Source: CAIVPM01 sp964477265
GTDB taxonomy: Bacteria > Bacteroidota > Bacteroidia > Chitinophagales > Chitinophagaceae
Direction of reading: 5' to 3'
Assembly: GCA_964477265.1 (NCBI GenBank)
Contig: CAYZDJ010000003.1
Location: 1-64,000 of the forward strand
Length of the DNA stretch: 64,000 bases
The notes beneath the pieces are model-generated. The model saw only the letters and a list, made by a program, of their open reading frames with translations. It was not told where the DNA came from and ran no database searches. Of this stretch, positions 1 to 7,856 are shown one piece after another. Position numbers and translations under genes: made by a program. Position 1 is the stretch's first letter; every line of letters starts with the position of its first letter.

Positions 1-2
1 AC

Positions 3-617
3 ACAGACCGAAGGACAAGGCATATTATCACAGGCAACCTATTACAGGCGTTCAGTGATTTTAAAGGCAAATTGGTTAGCTATACTACCAAAGCTGGTGA
101 AACTAAAAAAGGTATCTTAATGCCTGAAAACTGGAATCCAAATGAGGAAGGTAATGACAGGATAGTTGTACCGATTATCAAAGCTGCATCGCTGGTAAAA
201 TCATTGGTGCAAAACAGCCATATTGTTACCAACAATGGCATCTCATTTTTTAAAAGTGGTGAATACTTTAAAATCATTGTGGCTGGCTCAAGAAGTAAAG
301 GTGGCGATGTGTATTTAGATAAACAGATATTGGAACTGGTTGAGAAAAACAATTTTGAAAAGACTGCCGATAAAATGTTTGCCAATATCCACGAAAGCAA
401 AATTGATAAGTTGATAGAAATTTTACAAGTCAACCATAGTTGCAGCCTGACCATTACACCTTCACAATTTGCCCAACTGAAAGATACCAAGCATCGTTAC
501 AGCAATCGCAAGCCAATTGTGTTGCCTGATACCACAGAAGACAATAGCAACAATGTTTTTTACCTTGAACTGGAAGCAGAAGCACTAACGCTGGAACTGG
601 AACTGATGGCAGCATAA
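3..617 (+). CDS. C-terminal part of a large helicase-like protein (5' end outside window)
   Basis: The reading frame is open from the first bases of the window, so only the last ~204 residues of a larger protein are present; the first in-frame start, a TTG at 72, is unlikely to be the real start. The segment around residues 8-40 (IITGNLLQAFSDFKGK, then SYTTKAGETKKGILMP) resembles the region following the helicase core in the large strawberry-notch-like SNF2/N6-methylase proteins of phages, plasmids and conjugative elements of Bacteroidota. No Walker motifs are visible because the N-terminal portion is missing. The C-terminus is acidic and Leu/Glu-rich. It sits 75 bases before a P-loop ATPase gene on the same strand, so the two may be cotranscribed. 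The assignment rests on limited similarity; that it is a truncated mobile-element protein is more certain than its exact activity. Confidence 0.5.
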   Translation, partial: TDRRTRHIITGNLLQAFSDFKGKLVSYTTKAGETKKGILMPENWNPNEEGNDRIVVPIIKAASLVKSLVQNSHIVTNNGISFFKSGEYFKIIVAGSRSKGGDVYLDKQILELVEKNNFEKTADKMFANIHESKIDKLIEILQVNHSCSLTITPSQFAQLKDTKHRYSNRKPIVLPDTTEDNSNNVFYLELEAEALTLELELMAA

Positions 618-659
618 TAAGTCAAAAGTAAAAAGGCAAAACCAAAAAAATAATTACTA

Positions 660-692
660 CTTATAATTCATAATCCATAATTCATAATTCAA
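660..692. repeat. Short tandem AATTCATAAT repeat in leader
   Basis: Three near-identical units of ATAATTCATAAT / ATAATCCATAAT lie directly before the start codon at 693. It may be a dispersed intergenic repeat or merely an AT-rich leader. Confidence 0.4.
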
Positions 693-2141
693 ATGATAAC
701 CACACATAACTATTACAACTCGATTGAAAGCATTGATTTTGCTGCATTGCCAACAGCTTTACAAAAGGGACACGAGTTTGTAGATAAGGCAACCAGCAAT
801 GGCAAAAGCTGGGATGTTTACACAGCAAGTGAAACAGTCAAAAAAACGATTGACTTGTATTTACAAAAACTAAATGAGTATAACAGTAATACCAAAACAG
901 CAACACACAAGCAGGTAAGAAAAAGTAAAGAACGGGAAGATAGCAATGCCATTATTAAAGAGGCAATGAAAAGGCAAGGTATTGTTCACAAACCCAATGC
1001 TGCAAAGCATAGCAAGCTAAATACGCATACCAGCTTTGTTGAACGCATCCCTGAAGAAATCAGGTTTATCAAACGCTTTGTCAATCTCAATGGCAAGACA
1101 AAAACCAAAGATGATTTACTACGATTTATTAACTCATTGCAAAAAGCAATAGTTGAAAAACGCATCAGGAAAACATCTGCCTATGCCGATGAAATCAAGA
1201 TGATACAGGACAAGCTGATTGATACTTACAACTCAATGGGCAACAAGATTGCCATTGAATTAACACAGCAAACCTTTGACAGTTTGAAAGAGCTTGCTGG
1301 TGCTGAAAAAGTGTTACCATCTATACAGTTTATTAAAAAGTATATTGCTATGAATGGTAAGCCTGCTATGAAACAAAAGGCTAAAGATTTATTACAGCAA
1401 ATTAACAAAGCCATTGATAAAGGTAAGTTAAGCGAAAGTGATTTTTACATTAATGAGATTAATGAACTCAAGCAAAATTTGAAAACATTTATCTCTACCA
1501 CTTCGCAAAAGGTTTTGGAAATAGAGCCTGCTGCATTGAATGGTTTGGAAGGTATTTTGGGTTGTGCCTGCCAGCAACTAAACGGCACACCTGAAATAAT
1601 GAATAGTATAGACTTTGCGAAAATGGAATTTGATACGATTGGATTGAAGGGCAAGTGGCTTGAGTTAATCGGCGACCCATCACGCAACTTTACTGCAATG
1701 GTTTATGGTAAACCTAAAATGGGTAAGTCGTATTTGTGTATTGATTTTGCGGGTTACTTAGCTCGCCATCACGGCAAGGTTTTGTATGTGGCGAAAGAGG
1801 AGGGGTTAGATTACACTTTGCAAATGAAATTGAATGATAAAAATGTGAAGCACCCTAATTTGTTTGTGTCTTCAATTTTACCTGCAAACCTTATCCAGTA
1901 TGATTTTATCTTCTTGGATAGCGTAAACAAATTAGGGCTTGCACCTGAAGATTTAAACAGGCTGAAAGCATTTAATCCAAGCAAGTCTTTCGTGTTTATT
2001 TTTCAAACAACAAAGCAGGGAAATTTTAGAGGCGAGAATGTTTTTCAGCACGATGTAGACATAGTAATTGAAATACCTGAACGAGGGAAAGCTGTGCAAA
2101 TGGGCAGATTTAATCAGGGTGGGGAAATGAGGATATTTTAG
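693..2141 (+). CDS. RecA/DnaB-like P-loop ATPase with duplicated N-terminal domain
   Basis: A 482-residue protein. The C-terminal ~160 residues form a RecA-fold ATPase: Walker A GKPKMGKS at 339-346, an acidic pair after VLYVAKEE at ~363-370, and Walker B YDFIFLDS with Asp409. This is the layout of RadA/DnaB-type or RepA-like ATPases carried by mobile elements. The N-terminal half is unrelated to known helicases and contains two ~60-residue copies of one segment (about 121-183 and 209-268), each starting with FIK-(R/K)-(F/Y) and a NGK motif. It follows the helicase-like gene by 75 bases and precedes the reverse transcriptases by 189 bases. The likely role is DNA metabolism of the mobile element, possibly replication or homologous exchange; that is inference. 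The ATG at 693 is the first plausible start after the AT-rich repeat. Confidence 0.6.
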   Translation: MITTHNYYNSIESIDFAALPTALQKGHEFVDKATSNGKSWDVYTASETVKKTIDLYLQKLNEYNSNTKTATHKQVRKSKEREDSNAIIKEAMKRQGIVHKPNAAKHSKLNTHTSFVERIPEEIRFIKRFVNLNGKTKTKDDLLRFINSLQKAIVEKRIRKTSAYADEIKMIQDKLIDTYNSMGNKIAIELTQQTFDSLKELAGAEKVLPSIQFIKKYIAMNGKPAMKQKAKDLLQQINKAIDKGKLSESDFYINEINELKQNLKTFISTTSQKVLEIEPAALNGLEGILGCACQQLNGTPEIMNSIDFAKMEFDTIGLKGKWLELIGDPSRNFTAMVYGKPKMGKSYLCIDFAGYLARHHGKVLYVAKEEGLDYTLQMKLNDKNVKHPNLFVSSILPANLIQYDFIFLDSVNKLGLAPEDLNRLKAFNPSKSFVFIFQTTKQGNFRGENVFQHDVDIVIEIPERGKAVQMGRFNQGGEMRIF

Positions 2142-2330
2142 CGGAAAATAGACAAACTCCATCGCAGAGCTTTACACCTTTGAGTATGCTTCTAAAAAGA
2201 TTAATCTATCTTGGGCTACCCAATGAGCCTGAAAAGCAAAATATAAACCTCTAAATTAATAGCTAAATCTTTGATTTTACTTTGTTAATTTGCTAAGTTA
2301 ATTTTAAATTCTTAATAAGAATTATAATCT

Positions 2331-3677
2331 ATGGATCAATCATTCTCAATTGATAATTTTAAGAAAATACTATCCTACGAAAACAGGAAAGGAAGAAATC
2401 TTGAAAAGGAATTCTTCTCCTCTGTATTTGAAACAACCAAAGCAATTACTGAAATAAATAAGGAAATTCATAAACAACTTCGCTTTAGAGTTACAGATGA
2501 AAAGGTTCTTGCAAAACTCTATGAGGATAAAGCTATCAAAAAGAATCTTAAACAAGAACTTATAGAAAAACACTTGAATGAGGTAAATGAAAAACTTTTA
2601 GACCCATCGTTTAAGATTGAAATTACAAAAGTAGAGACCGATGATAAGCCTGTTTATACCACCACAGAAACAGCGGAAAACTATTTTGCAATTAAACAAC
2701 TGCAATACAATGTAAGAAAGTCCTTCAAAGTAAAACAAGCAAACAGGTTTGCTATTGTGAATCAAATTAATTCGCTGCTGACTGACAACTTTCCTAAAAT
2801 AGTTTTAAGAACAGATGTAAAAAGTTTTTACGAATCCATCCCACACGACAAACTACTTGCAAAAATTAATGACAACCCTTTGCTAAGTTTTTTAAGCAAG
2901 AAACTTATTTGGAAAATCTTAAAGGACTTCCTTGTGGCTTCAGGTACAACTGATAAAATAGGCATACCAAGAGGAATAGGCGTGAGTGCTTATTTAGCTG
3001 AGTTGTATATGAGAGACATTGACAAGGAAATTTCTTCTCTCAAAGATGTTACTTACTATGCAAGATATGTTGATGATATAATTATTGTTTTCACTCCAAC
3101 AACAAATCAAAAGACATTCTCTTATATTGACCAAGTTAAGAACATAATGGAAACAGACACTGGTCTAAAAATGAATCCAGGAAAGACATATGAACTTGAC
3201 CTTGTAAAAAGCAATTCATTCTGCAAGCTATGTTTTTTGGGATACAGGTTTGAGTTTCAAAATAATAAATTCAAGAAAGTAGGATTAACACGAAATAAGT
3301 TAAAAAAATATATACGGAGAATAACAAATGCAATTGATGAATTTAATATCCAAAAACAGTTCAATACAAAAATTGCAAGAAGAATTTTAATCCATAGGCT
3401 TAATTTTCTTACAGGAAATACACGTTTAGAAAATAATAAGTCAAATGTCTTGCAAGGCATATATTACAGCAATAGCTTGATTTCTCAACCACTTGATGAC
3501 TTGATTGCTTTAGACAAGTTTTTCAATAAGAAAATTGACAGATATATCTCTGATGTGAATTTAAAAGCAAGATTGAAATTATTTAGTTTCAAGAAAGGTT
3601 TTGAAGAAAGAAAGTATGTGAGCTTTAGTTCTAAAACCAAAAGGGTTACACTTAATGAAATCTTAAAAACTTTGTAA
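2331..3677 (+). CDS. drt3a: Defence-associated reverse transcriptase, probable Drt3a (UG3-like)
   Basis: A 448-residue reverse transcriptase. Visible motifs: motif A with Asp162 in TDVKSFYESIP, motif B GIPRGIGVSA at 211-220, catalytic YVDD at 246-249, motif D around 279-290 and a primer-grip-like FLGY at 302-305. There is no group II intron maturase X domain, no HNH endonuclease and no retron-type msr/msd region. A second, divergent RT begins 8 bases downstream, and paired RTs are the hallmark of DRT type 3 (UG3 plus UG8), an antiphage system. As I recall the literature, Drt3a copies an ACACAC template in a small ncRNA into poly(GT). A matching RNA candidate lies after the second RT. The N-terminal 130 residues are helical and highly charged. 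The RT call is secure; the DRT3 assignment is strong by context but not confirmed by alignment. Confidence 0.82.
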   Translation: MDQSFSIDNFKKILSYENRKGRNLEKEFFSSVFETTKAITEINKEIHKQLRFRVTDEKVLAKLYEDKAIKKNLKQELIEKHLNEVNEKLLDPSFKIEITKVETDDKPVYTTTETAENYFAIKQLQYNVRKSFKVKQANRFAIVNQINSLLTDNFPKIVLRTDVKSFYESIPHDKLLAKINDNPLLSFLSKKLIWKILKDFLVASGTTDKIGIPRGIGVSAYLAELYMRDIDKEISSLKDVTYYARYVDDIIIVFTPTTNQKTFSYIDQVKNIMETDTGLKMNPGKTYELDLVKSNSFCKLCFLGYRFEFQNNKFKKVGLTRNKLKKYIRRITNAIDEFNIQKQFNTKIARRILIHRLNFLTGNTRLENNKSNVLQGIYYSNSLISQPLDDLIALDKFFNKKIDRYISDVNLKARLKLFSFKKGFEERKYVSFSSKTKRVTLNEILKTL

Positions 3678-3685
3678 GACACAGC

Positions 3686-5842
3686 ATGAAGCGAAAAAAA
3701 ATACCGATAAACTATTCAAAAGAAAGAGTTATTCTTTCTGATGTTTTGCCATTTGAAATTCCAATCACATACTCAAACAGGCATTTATATAATTTTCTTG
3801 TTAAGAATAAAATCAAAGTATTAAGCAGTCCTGATGGGAAAAAGAAAAAAATTGTTTGGCAAGAAGGGGGTTCATTAGTTGGTGAAGTTTTGAAACTCTT
3901 ATTTGGTTTTAGACAAGACAAATCAATTTTGAATAATGAAATTGAAATTGGTGATAAAGATTTGAAGAAAATTCCATTCAGCTTTAAGATTTCTCACAAG
4001 GAAAGTGATTTCAGAGACCTTACAATTATTCACCCCAAAAACCAGTTAGACATAATTGAGTTCTATGAAAAATACAGGGATACAATTTTATACTATTCAA
4101 ACATCAGTCAATTCTCAATTAGAAAACCTAACAAGGTTGCGAAATACATTTATCAGAAGCCGAAAAAGTTAAAGAAGGAATTTGGAAAAGAGATTGATGA
4201 GAAAAACGATGCTGAATCCAAAACTAAATACGAGAACCTCAAACATTATTTTCACATAAAGGAATACAGCAACATTCATAGGTTTTATGAATCCTACCAA
4301 TATCATCAATGCGAAAAGAAATACAACAAACTTTACAAGTTTGATATTTCAAAATGCTTTGACAGCATTTACACACATTCACTTTCTTGGGCATTGCTGA
4401 ATAAAGAAATTGTAAAAGATACTCTCCCAGATTCCGATTCAACTTTCGCAGGTTTGTTTGACAGATTAATGCAAAACCTTAACTACGGTGAGACCAATGG
4501 AATCATAATTGGTTCGGAGTTTTCAAGAATTTTTGCAGAATTGATTTTGCAACAGATAGACAAAACTGTTTATCACGAATTGCGGAAGGACGGAATAATT
4601 CATAAAAAGGATTATGAAGTATTTCGCTATGTAGATGACTACTTTGTTTTTTATAACGATGAAGCAACAAAAGAAGCTATCCACTCATTGTATAAATTGG
4701 AATTGAGGAAATACAAATTGTATCTGAATGATTCAAAAGCAAAATTGTATGACAAGCCGATAATAACAGAACTAAGCATTGCAAAGCAAAAGATTAGTGA
4801 CCTGTTGAATAAAGATTTAGCTTTCAAAGTAAGTGAGCAAGACAAGACAGTTGAAGTCGGTGAAGCAGTTGAAGGAGAATCAGAAACTGACAGTGATGTT
4901 GAAGAAAGTAAAGAAGCCAAATACAAAATCTATGTTAGCTCAAATAAATTAATCACAAGATTTAAGACCATCATTAAAGAAACAAAGATTGAGTATAAAG
5001 ACATTCTCAATTATGTTTTAGCATCAATTGACAAAAAAGTTGAGAAGCTGATTTCAACTTATGATGAATCAGAAAAAAATCTCAAAAAAGAAAAGGCATA
5101 CACAGAAGCACTTCTGCAAATTCTTGATGTAACTTTTTTTCTTTATTCAGTTTCTCCAAGAGTTAATTCAACTATTAAGTTGTGTATGGTGATTGACAAA
5201 ATCACATCTTTTATTAACCGAAACAACAAAGACAAATCAGAAACTTTTTCCTTTGACAACAAGCACAGAGTTTTCAAAAAGATTTCAGACGAGGTAAGTC
5301 AAGTGTTGAACAAGAACAAATCTTCCGAGCACATTCAAGTTGAGACACTCTACTTGTTGGTTGCATTGAGAGAACTTGGCAGAGAATACCGATTAGACAT
5401 AAACTTACTTTGCAAGTATTTCAACATTAAAACAGATTTAGCTGACCCAAAGAAATTTGAAATTAATTCTCTGAATTACTTTTCAATTACAGTTTTATTC
5501 TTTTACATTAAGGATGCTGATAGATACAAATATCTTAAATACAATTTGATGTGCTATGTTACTGACCTTTTTAAAACCGAAGGCAGGGACAACATCAGGA
5601 AAAAAGCCGAACTGGTTTTTTTACTCATGGATATGTTGACTTGTCCATATCTTGATGACCAAACGAAAACTAATAAGGATGATAAATACCGATACAAGAA
5701 GAAGCTACTATCTTTGTCGGGTGTTGATAAAGCAAATCACATTGGCATAATTGAAAAAGAAAATTTTTGGTTTACAAAGTGGACTGACTTTAAATTTGGT
5801 AGCGAACTTGAATCAAAACGAAGTCAAGAAGTTTATGCTTGA
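3686..5842 (+). CDS. drt3b: Second defence reverse transcriptase, probable Drt3b (UG8-like)
   Basis: A 718-residue reverse transcriptase in an operon with the preceding RT (8-base gap). Motif A is KFDISKCFDSIY with Asp220, motif B region is GIIIGSEFSRIFAEL (272-286), and the catalytic YVDD is at 315-318, so both catalytic aspartates are present. The sequence is clearly different from the first RT. After the palm, a very acidic low-complexity stretch (about 388-412) precedes a long, mostly helical C-terminal region of ~300 residues without recognisable motifs. In described DRT3 systems the second RT is reported to make the complementary poly(AC) strand without a nucleic-acid template; that is literature recollection, not visible here. 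The size fits a Drt3b/UG8 protein. The stop codon lies immediately before the candidate ncRNA. Confidence 0.8.
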   Translation: MKRKKIPINYSKERVILSDVLPFEIPITYSNRHLYNFLVKNKIKVLSSPDGKKKKIVWQEGGSLVGEVLKLLFGFRQDKSILNNEIEIGDKDLKKIPFSFKISHKESDFRDLTIIHPKNQLDIIEFYEKYRDTILYYSNISQFSIRKPNKVAKYIYQKPKKLKKEFGKEIDEKNDAESKTKYENLKHYFHIKEYSNIHRFYESYQYHQCEKKYNKLYKFDISKCFDSIYTHSLSWALLNKEIVKDTLPDSDSTFAGLFDRLMQNLNYGETNGIIIGSEFSRIFAELILQQIDKTVYHELRKDGIIHKKDYEVFRYVDDYFVFYNDEATKEAIHSLYKLELRKYKLYLNDSKAKLYDKPIITELSIAKQKISDLLNKDLAFKVSEQDKTVEVGEAVEGESETDSDVEESKEAKYKIYVSSNKLITRFKTIIKETKIEYKDILNYVLASIDKKVEKLISTYDESEKNLKKEKAYTEALLQILDVTFFLYSVSPRVNSTIKLCMVIDKITSFINRNNKDKSETFSFDNKHRVFKKISDEVSQVLNKNKSSEHIQVETLYLLVALRELGREYRLDINLLCKYFNIKTDLADPKKFEINSLNYFSITVLFFYIKDADRYKYLKYNLMCYVTDLFKTEGRDNIRKKAELVFLLMDMLTCPYLDDQTKTNKDDKYRYKKKLLSLSGVDKANHIGIIEKENFWFTKWTDFKFGSELESKRSQEVYA

Positions 5843-5948
5843 TAAAAGAAATTGAAACTGCACCGTCTAAAATTATTTCACACACAAGCGGTTTCTTCAC
5901 TCTGACGAAAGGAGTAAATTTAAAGCAGCGAGGACGGGCTGCTTTTTT
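5843..5948 (+). ncRNA. Candidate DRT3 template ncRNA with CACACACA loop
   Basis: Directly after drt3b there is an ~106-base region that codes for nothing. It contains an 8-bp stem, GAAACTGC (5854-5861) with GCGGTTTC (5888-5895), complete with one U-G wobble. The 26-base loop ends in CACACACA (5879-5886), next to the 3' arm. About 26 bases later a perfect intrinsic terminator ends the transcript. An ACACAC template within the ncRNA is, as I recall, the described feature of DRT3, so sequence and context agree. The exact 5' end is unknown and could lie inside the drt3b 3' end; no promoter was recognised, so it may be processed from the operon mRNA. Confidence 0.65.
5922..5948 (+). terminator. 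Intrinsic terminator after DRT3 operon/ncRNA
   Basis: Perfect 8-bp stem AAAGCAGC (5922-5929) / GCTGCTTT (5938-5945) with an 8-base loop, running into a T tract to 5948. Confidence 0.85.
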
Positions 5949-5987
5949 AATTAAAAGGAATGACAAAGAATAATACCGACAACTGAA

Positions 5988-7460
5988 ATGCACACTCTAT
6001 CAAAATCAACTTTTGTTCGTGGATGCCAGTGCGTGAAATCTTTGTATCTGAATAAGTATCACAAAGAGTTTCAAAGTTCAGTTTCCGAAAGTCAGGAAGC
6101 AATCTTTGAGCAAGGTAAAGATGTCGGACTTTTAGCCAGGAAGTTATTTCCAAATGGAATTGATGCAAGCCCCCCAAATTATTTTAGTTATGATGAATCA
6201 ATAAAGAAAACGGAACTTGCTATTCAGAAAGACGAAAGAACTATTTACGAAGCAGCTTTTTTATTTGATGATGTTTTGGCAGCACTTGACATTTTAGTAA
6301 AGGACAAAGATGGTTGGAAAGCATTTGAAGTCAAAAGTTCCACGGAAGTAAAGGACACTCATATTTTAGATGCAGCATTGCAGTATTACCTAATTCTGAA
6401 TTCAGGAATTAGTTTGAAAGACATTTTTATAATTCACATCAACAATCAATATGTAAGAGACGAAGAATTGGAGATTGAAAAACTATTCCTTAAAAAGTCA
6501 ATCTTAAAAGAGGTATTAGAACTTCAAACTTTTGTTTCGCAAAAAATTGCAGAACTGAAATCAGTGTTGAAGCAAAAGGAAATACCTGACATTGAAATTG
6601 GGCTTCAATGTAACGACCCTTACCCTTGCGACTTCATTGATTATTGTTGGAAAAAAATTCCACCTTACTCCGTTTTTGACATTGCTAATTTGAGAACAAC
6701 TAAAAAATTTGAGTTGTTCAATCAAGGAATAATTCAACTTGCAGACATTCCAAAAGATTTTGCTCTCAATGCAAATCAATGGCAGCAGGTAGATTGTGAG
6801 ATTGAACAAAAATCAATTATTGACAAGCCGAGAATTAAAGAGTTTACTGACGGACTTATTTACCCACTTTACTTTTTAGATTTTGAAACCTTTCAACTTG
6901 CAATTCCAAAATTTGTCAATAGCAGACCATATCAGCAATTGGTGTTTCAATACTCTTTGCATAAACAAAAATCTAAGAGCAGTGAGTTACTTCACTCTGA
7001 ATTTATTGCTGAAATAAATTCAACTGACCCACGAATTTCTTTTATAAAGAAACTGATAAGTGATTGCGGAAAGGAAGGAGACATTTTAGTTTACAATATT
7101 GCTTTTGAAAAAACACGACTTCAAGAAATAGCAAATGATTTTCCCGAGTATTCCGATTCAATTTCCAATATTTTAAATAGGCTAAAGGACTTGATGATTC
7201 CTTTTCGTGAACGCTGGTTTTATACTCCTGAAATGAAAGGTTCATATTCTATTAAGGTTGTTCTTCCTTCATTGCTTCCCGAATTTACTTACAGCAATTT
7301 GGAAATTAAAGATGGCAATACAGCCAGTTCAACATACGCATCAATGGTTCAAGGTGTGTTTACAGGGGATAAAAGCAAAATTGTAAATGCACTTTTGGAA
7401 TATTGTAAACTTGATACACTGGCAATGGTAAAAATATTGGAAAAGTTAAATTTTTTGTAA
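5988..7460 (+). CDS. DUF2779-type nuclease: Cas4-like PD-(D/E)XK plus DEDD-like exonuclease domain
   Basis: A 490-residue two-domain nuclease. The N-terminal half is PD-(D/E)XK-like: Glu88 (IYEAAF), Asp101 (ALDIL) and Glu114-Val-Lys116 (FEVKSS). Cysteines at 13/15 and at 208, 214 and 220 are arranged as in Cas4-like nucleases that bind an Fe-S cluster. The C-terminal half is a DUF2779 domain with an RNase H-fold DEDD-exonuclease pattern: LDFET (Asp298, Glu300), VYNIAFEKTRL (368-378), Asp402 and YCKLDTLAM (Asp476). DUF2779 proteins often sit in defence islands. The gene begins 40 bases after the DRT3 terminator on the same strand, so it could be an accessory effector or an independent defence gene. 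The two-nuclease architecture is well supported; the biological role is inference. Confidence 0.75.
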   Translation: MHTLSKSTFVRGCQCVKSLYLNKYHKEFQSSVSESQEAIFEQGKDVGLLARKLFPNGIDASPPNYFSYDESIKKTELAIQKDERTIYEAAFLFDDVLAALDILVKDKDGWKAFEVKSSTEVKDTHILDAALQYYLILNSGISLKDIFIIHINNQYVRDEELEIEKLFLKKSILKEVLELQTFVSQKIAELKSVLKQKEIPDIEIGLQCNDPYPCDFIDYCWKKIPPYSVFDIANLRTTKKFELFNQGIIQLADIPKDFALNANQWQQVDCEIEQKSIIDKPRIKEFTDGLIYPLYFLDFETFQLAIPKFVNSRPYQQLVFQYSLHKQKSKSSELLHSEFIAEINSTDPRISFIKKLISDCGKEGDILVYNIAFEKTRLQEIANDFPEYSDSISNILNRLKDLMIPFRERWFYTPEMKGSYSIKVVLPSLLPEFTYSNLEIKDGNTASSTYASMVQGVFTGDKSKIVNALLEYCKLDTLAMVKILEKLNFL

Positions 7461-7648
7461 AAATATAAATTAGTAAACAATGAAAAGCTGAAAAAAAACA
7501 AATTACCCAGTTAACTATTTTAATTACTATCTTGTATTTTCATATTTTGTTGCTTAGCTCAAACTTTTAACAGTGGTTTCAAATGATATACTTGTTCCAA
7601 TCCTAATGCAATTTGGTTCGGTATTTTATCGGTAGCCACTACAAAAAG

Positions 7649-7682
7649 AGACCTCAAAGCAATTTCGCTTTGAGGTCTTTTT
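7649..7682 (+). terminator. Strong intrinsic terminator at island end
   Basis: Perfect 12-bp stem AGACCTCAAAGC (7649-7660) / GCTTTGAGGTCT (7667-7678) with a 6-base loop, followed by a T run. It lies 189 bases after the nuclease gene and insulates asnS. Confidence 0.9.
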
Positions 7683-7753
7683 ATTTAAATGCTTTTGTAA
7701 AAAATTCGAAATCTAAAAAAGTATAGTAGAAGGGTGCGAAACTTTTGAAATTC

Positions 7754-7761
7754 TATATTTG
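7754..7761 (+). promoter_or_regulatory. Candidate asnS promoter (-7 box TATATTTG)
   Basis: Exact match to the Bacteroidota -7 consensus TAnnTTTG. No convincing TTTG -33 box at the usual distance. It would give asnS a leader of about 90 bases. Confidence 0.4.
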
Positions 7762-7790
7762 CAGCCAATTCAAAAGTTTAAAGTTGGAAT

Positions 7791-7847
7791 GTTTAAGGTT
7801 TAAAGTTCATAAGAAACAAACCTAAACTCAAACTTTAAATCTTAAAC
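7791..7847. repeat. Inverted repeat in asnS leader
   Basis: Arms GTTTAAGGTTTAAAGTT (7791-7807) and AACTTTAAATCTTAAAC (7831-7847) are complementary with one mismatch. A related direct segment AAGTTTAAAGTT lies at 7775-7786. Confidence 0.6.
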
Positions 7848-7856
7848 TAATAAGCA

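Larger units (their letters stand above)
7461..7856. other. 396-base intergenic junction between island and core genome
   Basis: No gene was found. The region holds AT-rich sequence, a strong terminator (7649-7682), a -7 promoter box (7754-7761) and an inverted repeat (7791-7847) in the asnS leader. It is the likely right border of the accessory island, but no direct repeat or att core could be paired within the window. Confidence 0.6.

Noticed and set aside
2142..2330. Upstream gap as the DRT3 ncRNA
   Set aside because: It lacks a CACACA motif and a stable stem-loop plus terminator; the downstream region has all of them.
2331..5842. Group II intron or retron RTs
   Set aside because: No maturase X domain, no HNH, no intron RNA ends and no msr/msd-like inverted repeats were seen; two divergent RTs in tandem fit DRT3 better.
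7590..7650. Possible tRNA 3' end or att site before asnS (TTCGG and GCCACTAC strings)
   Set aside because: No T-arm stem or acceptor pairing can be built, and no direct repeat partner was found in the window.
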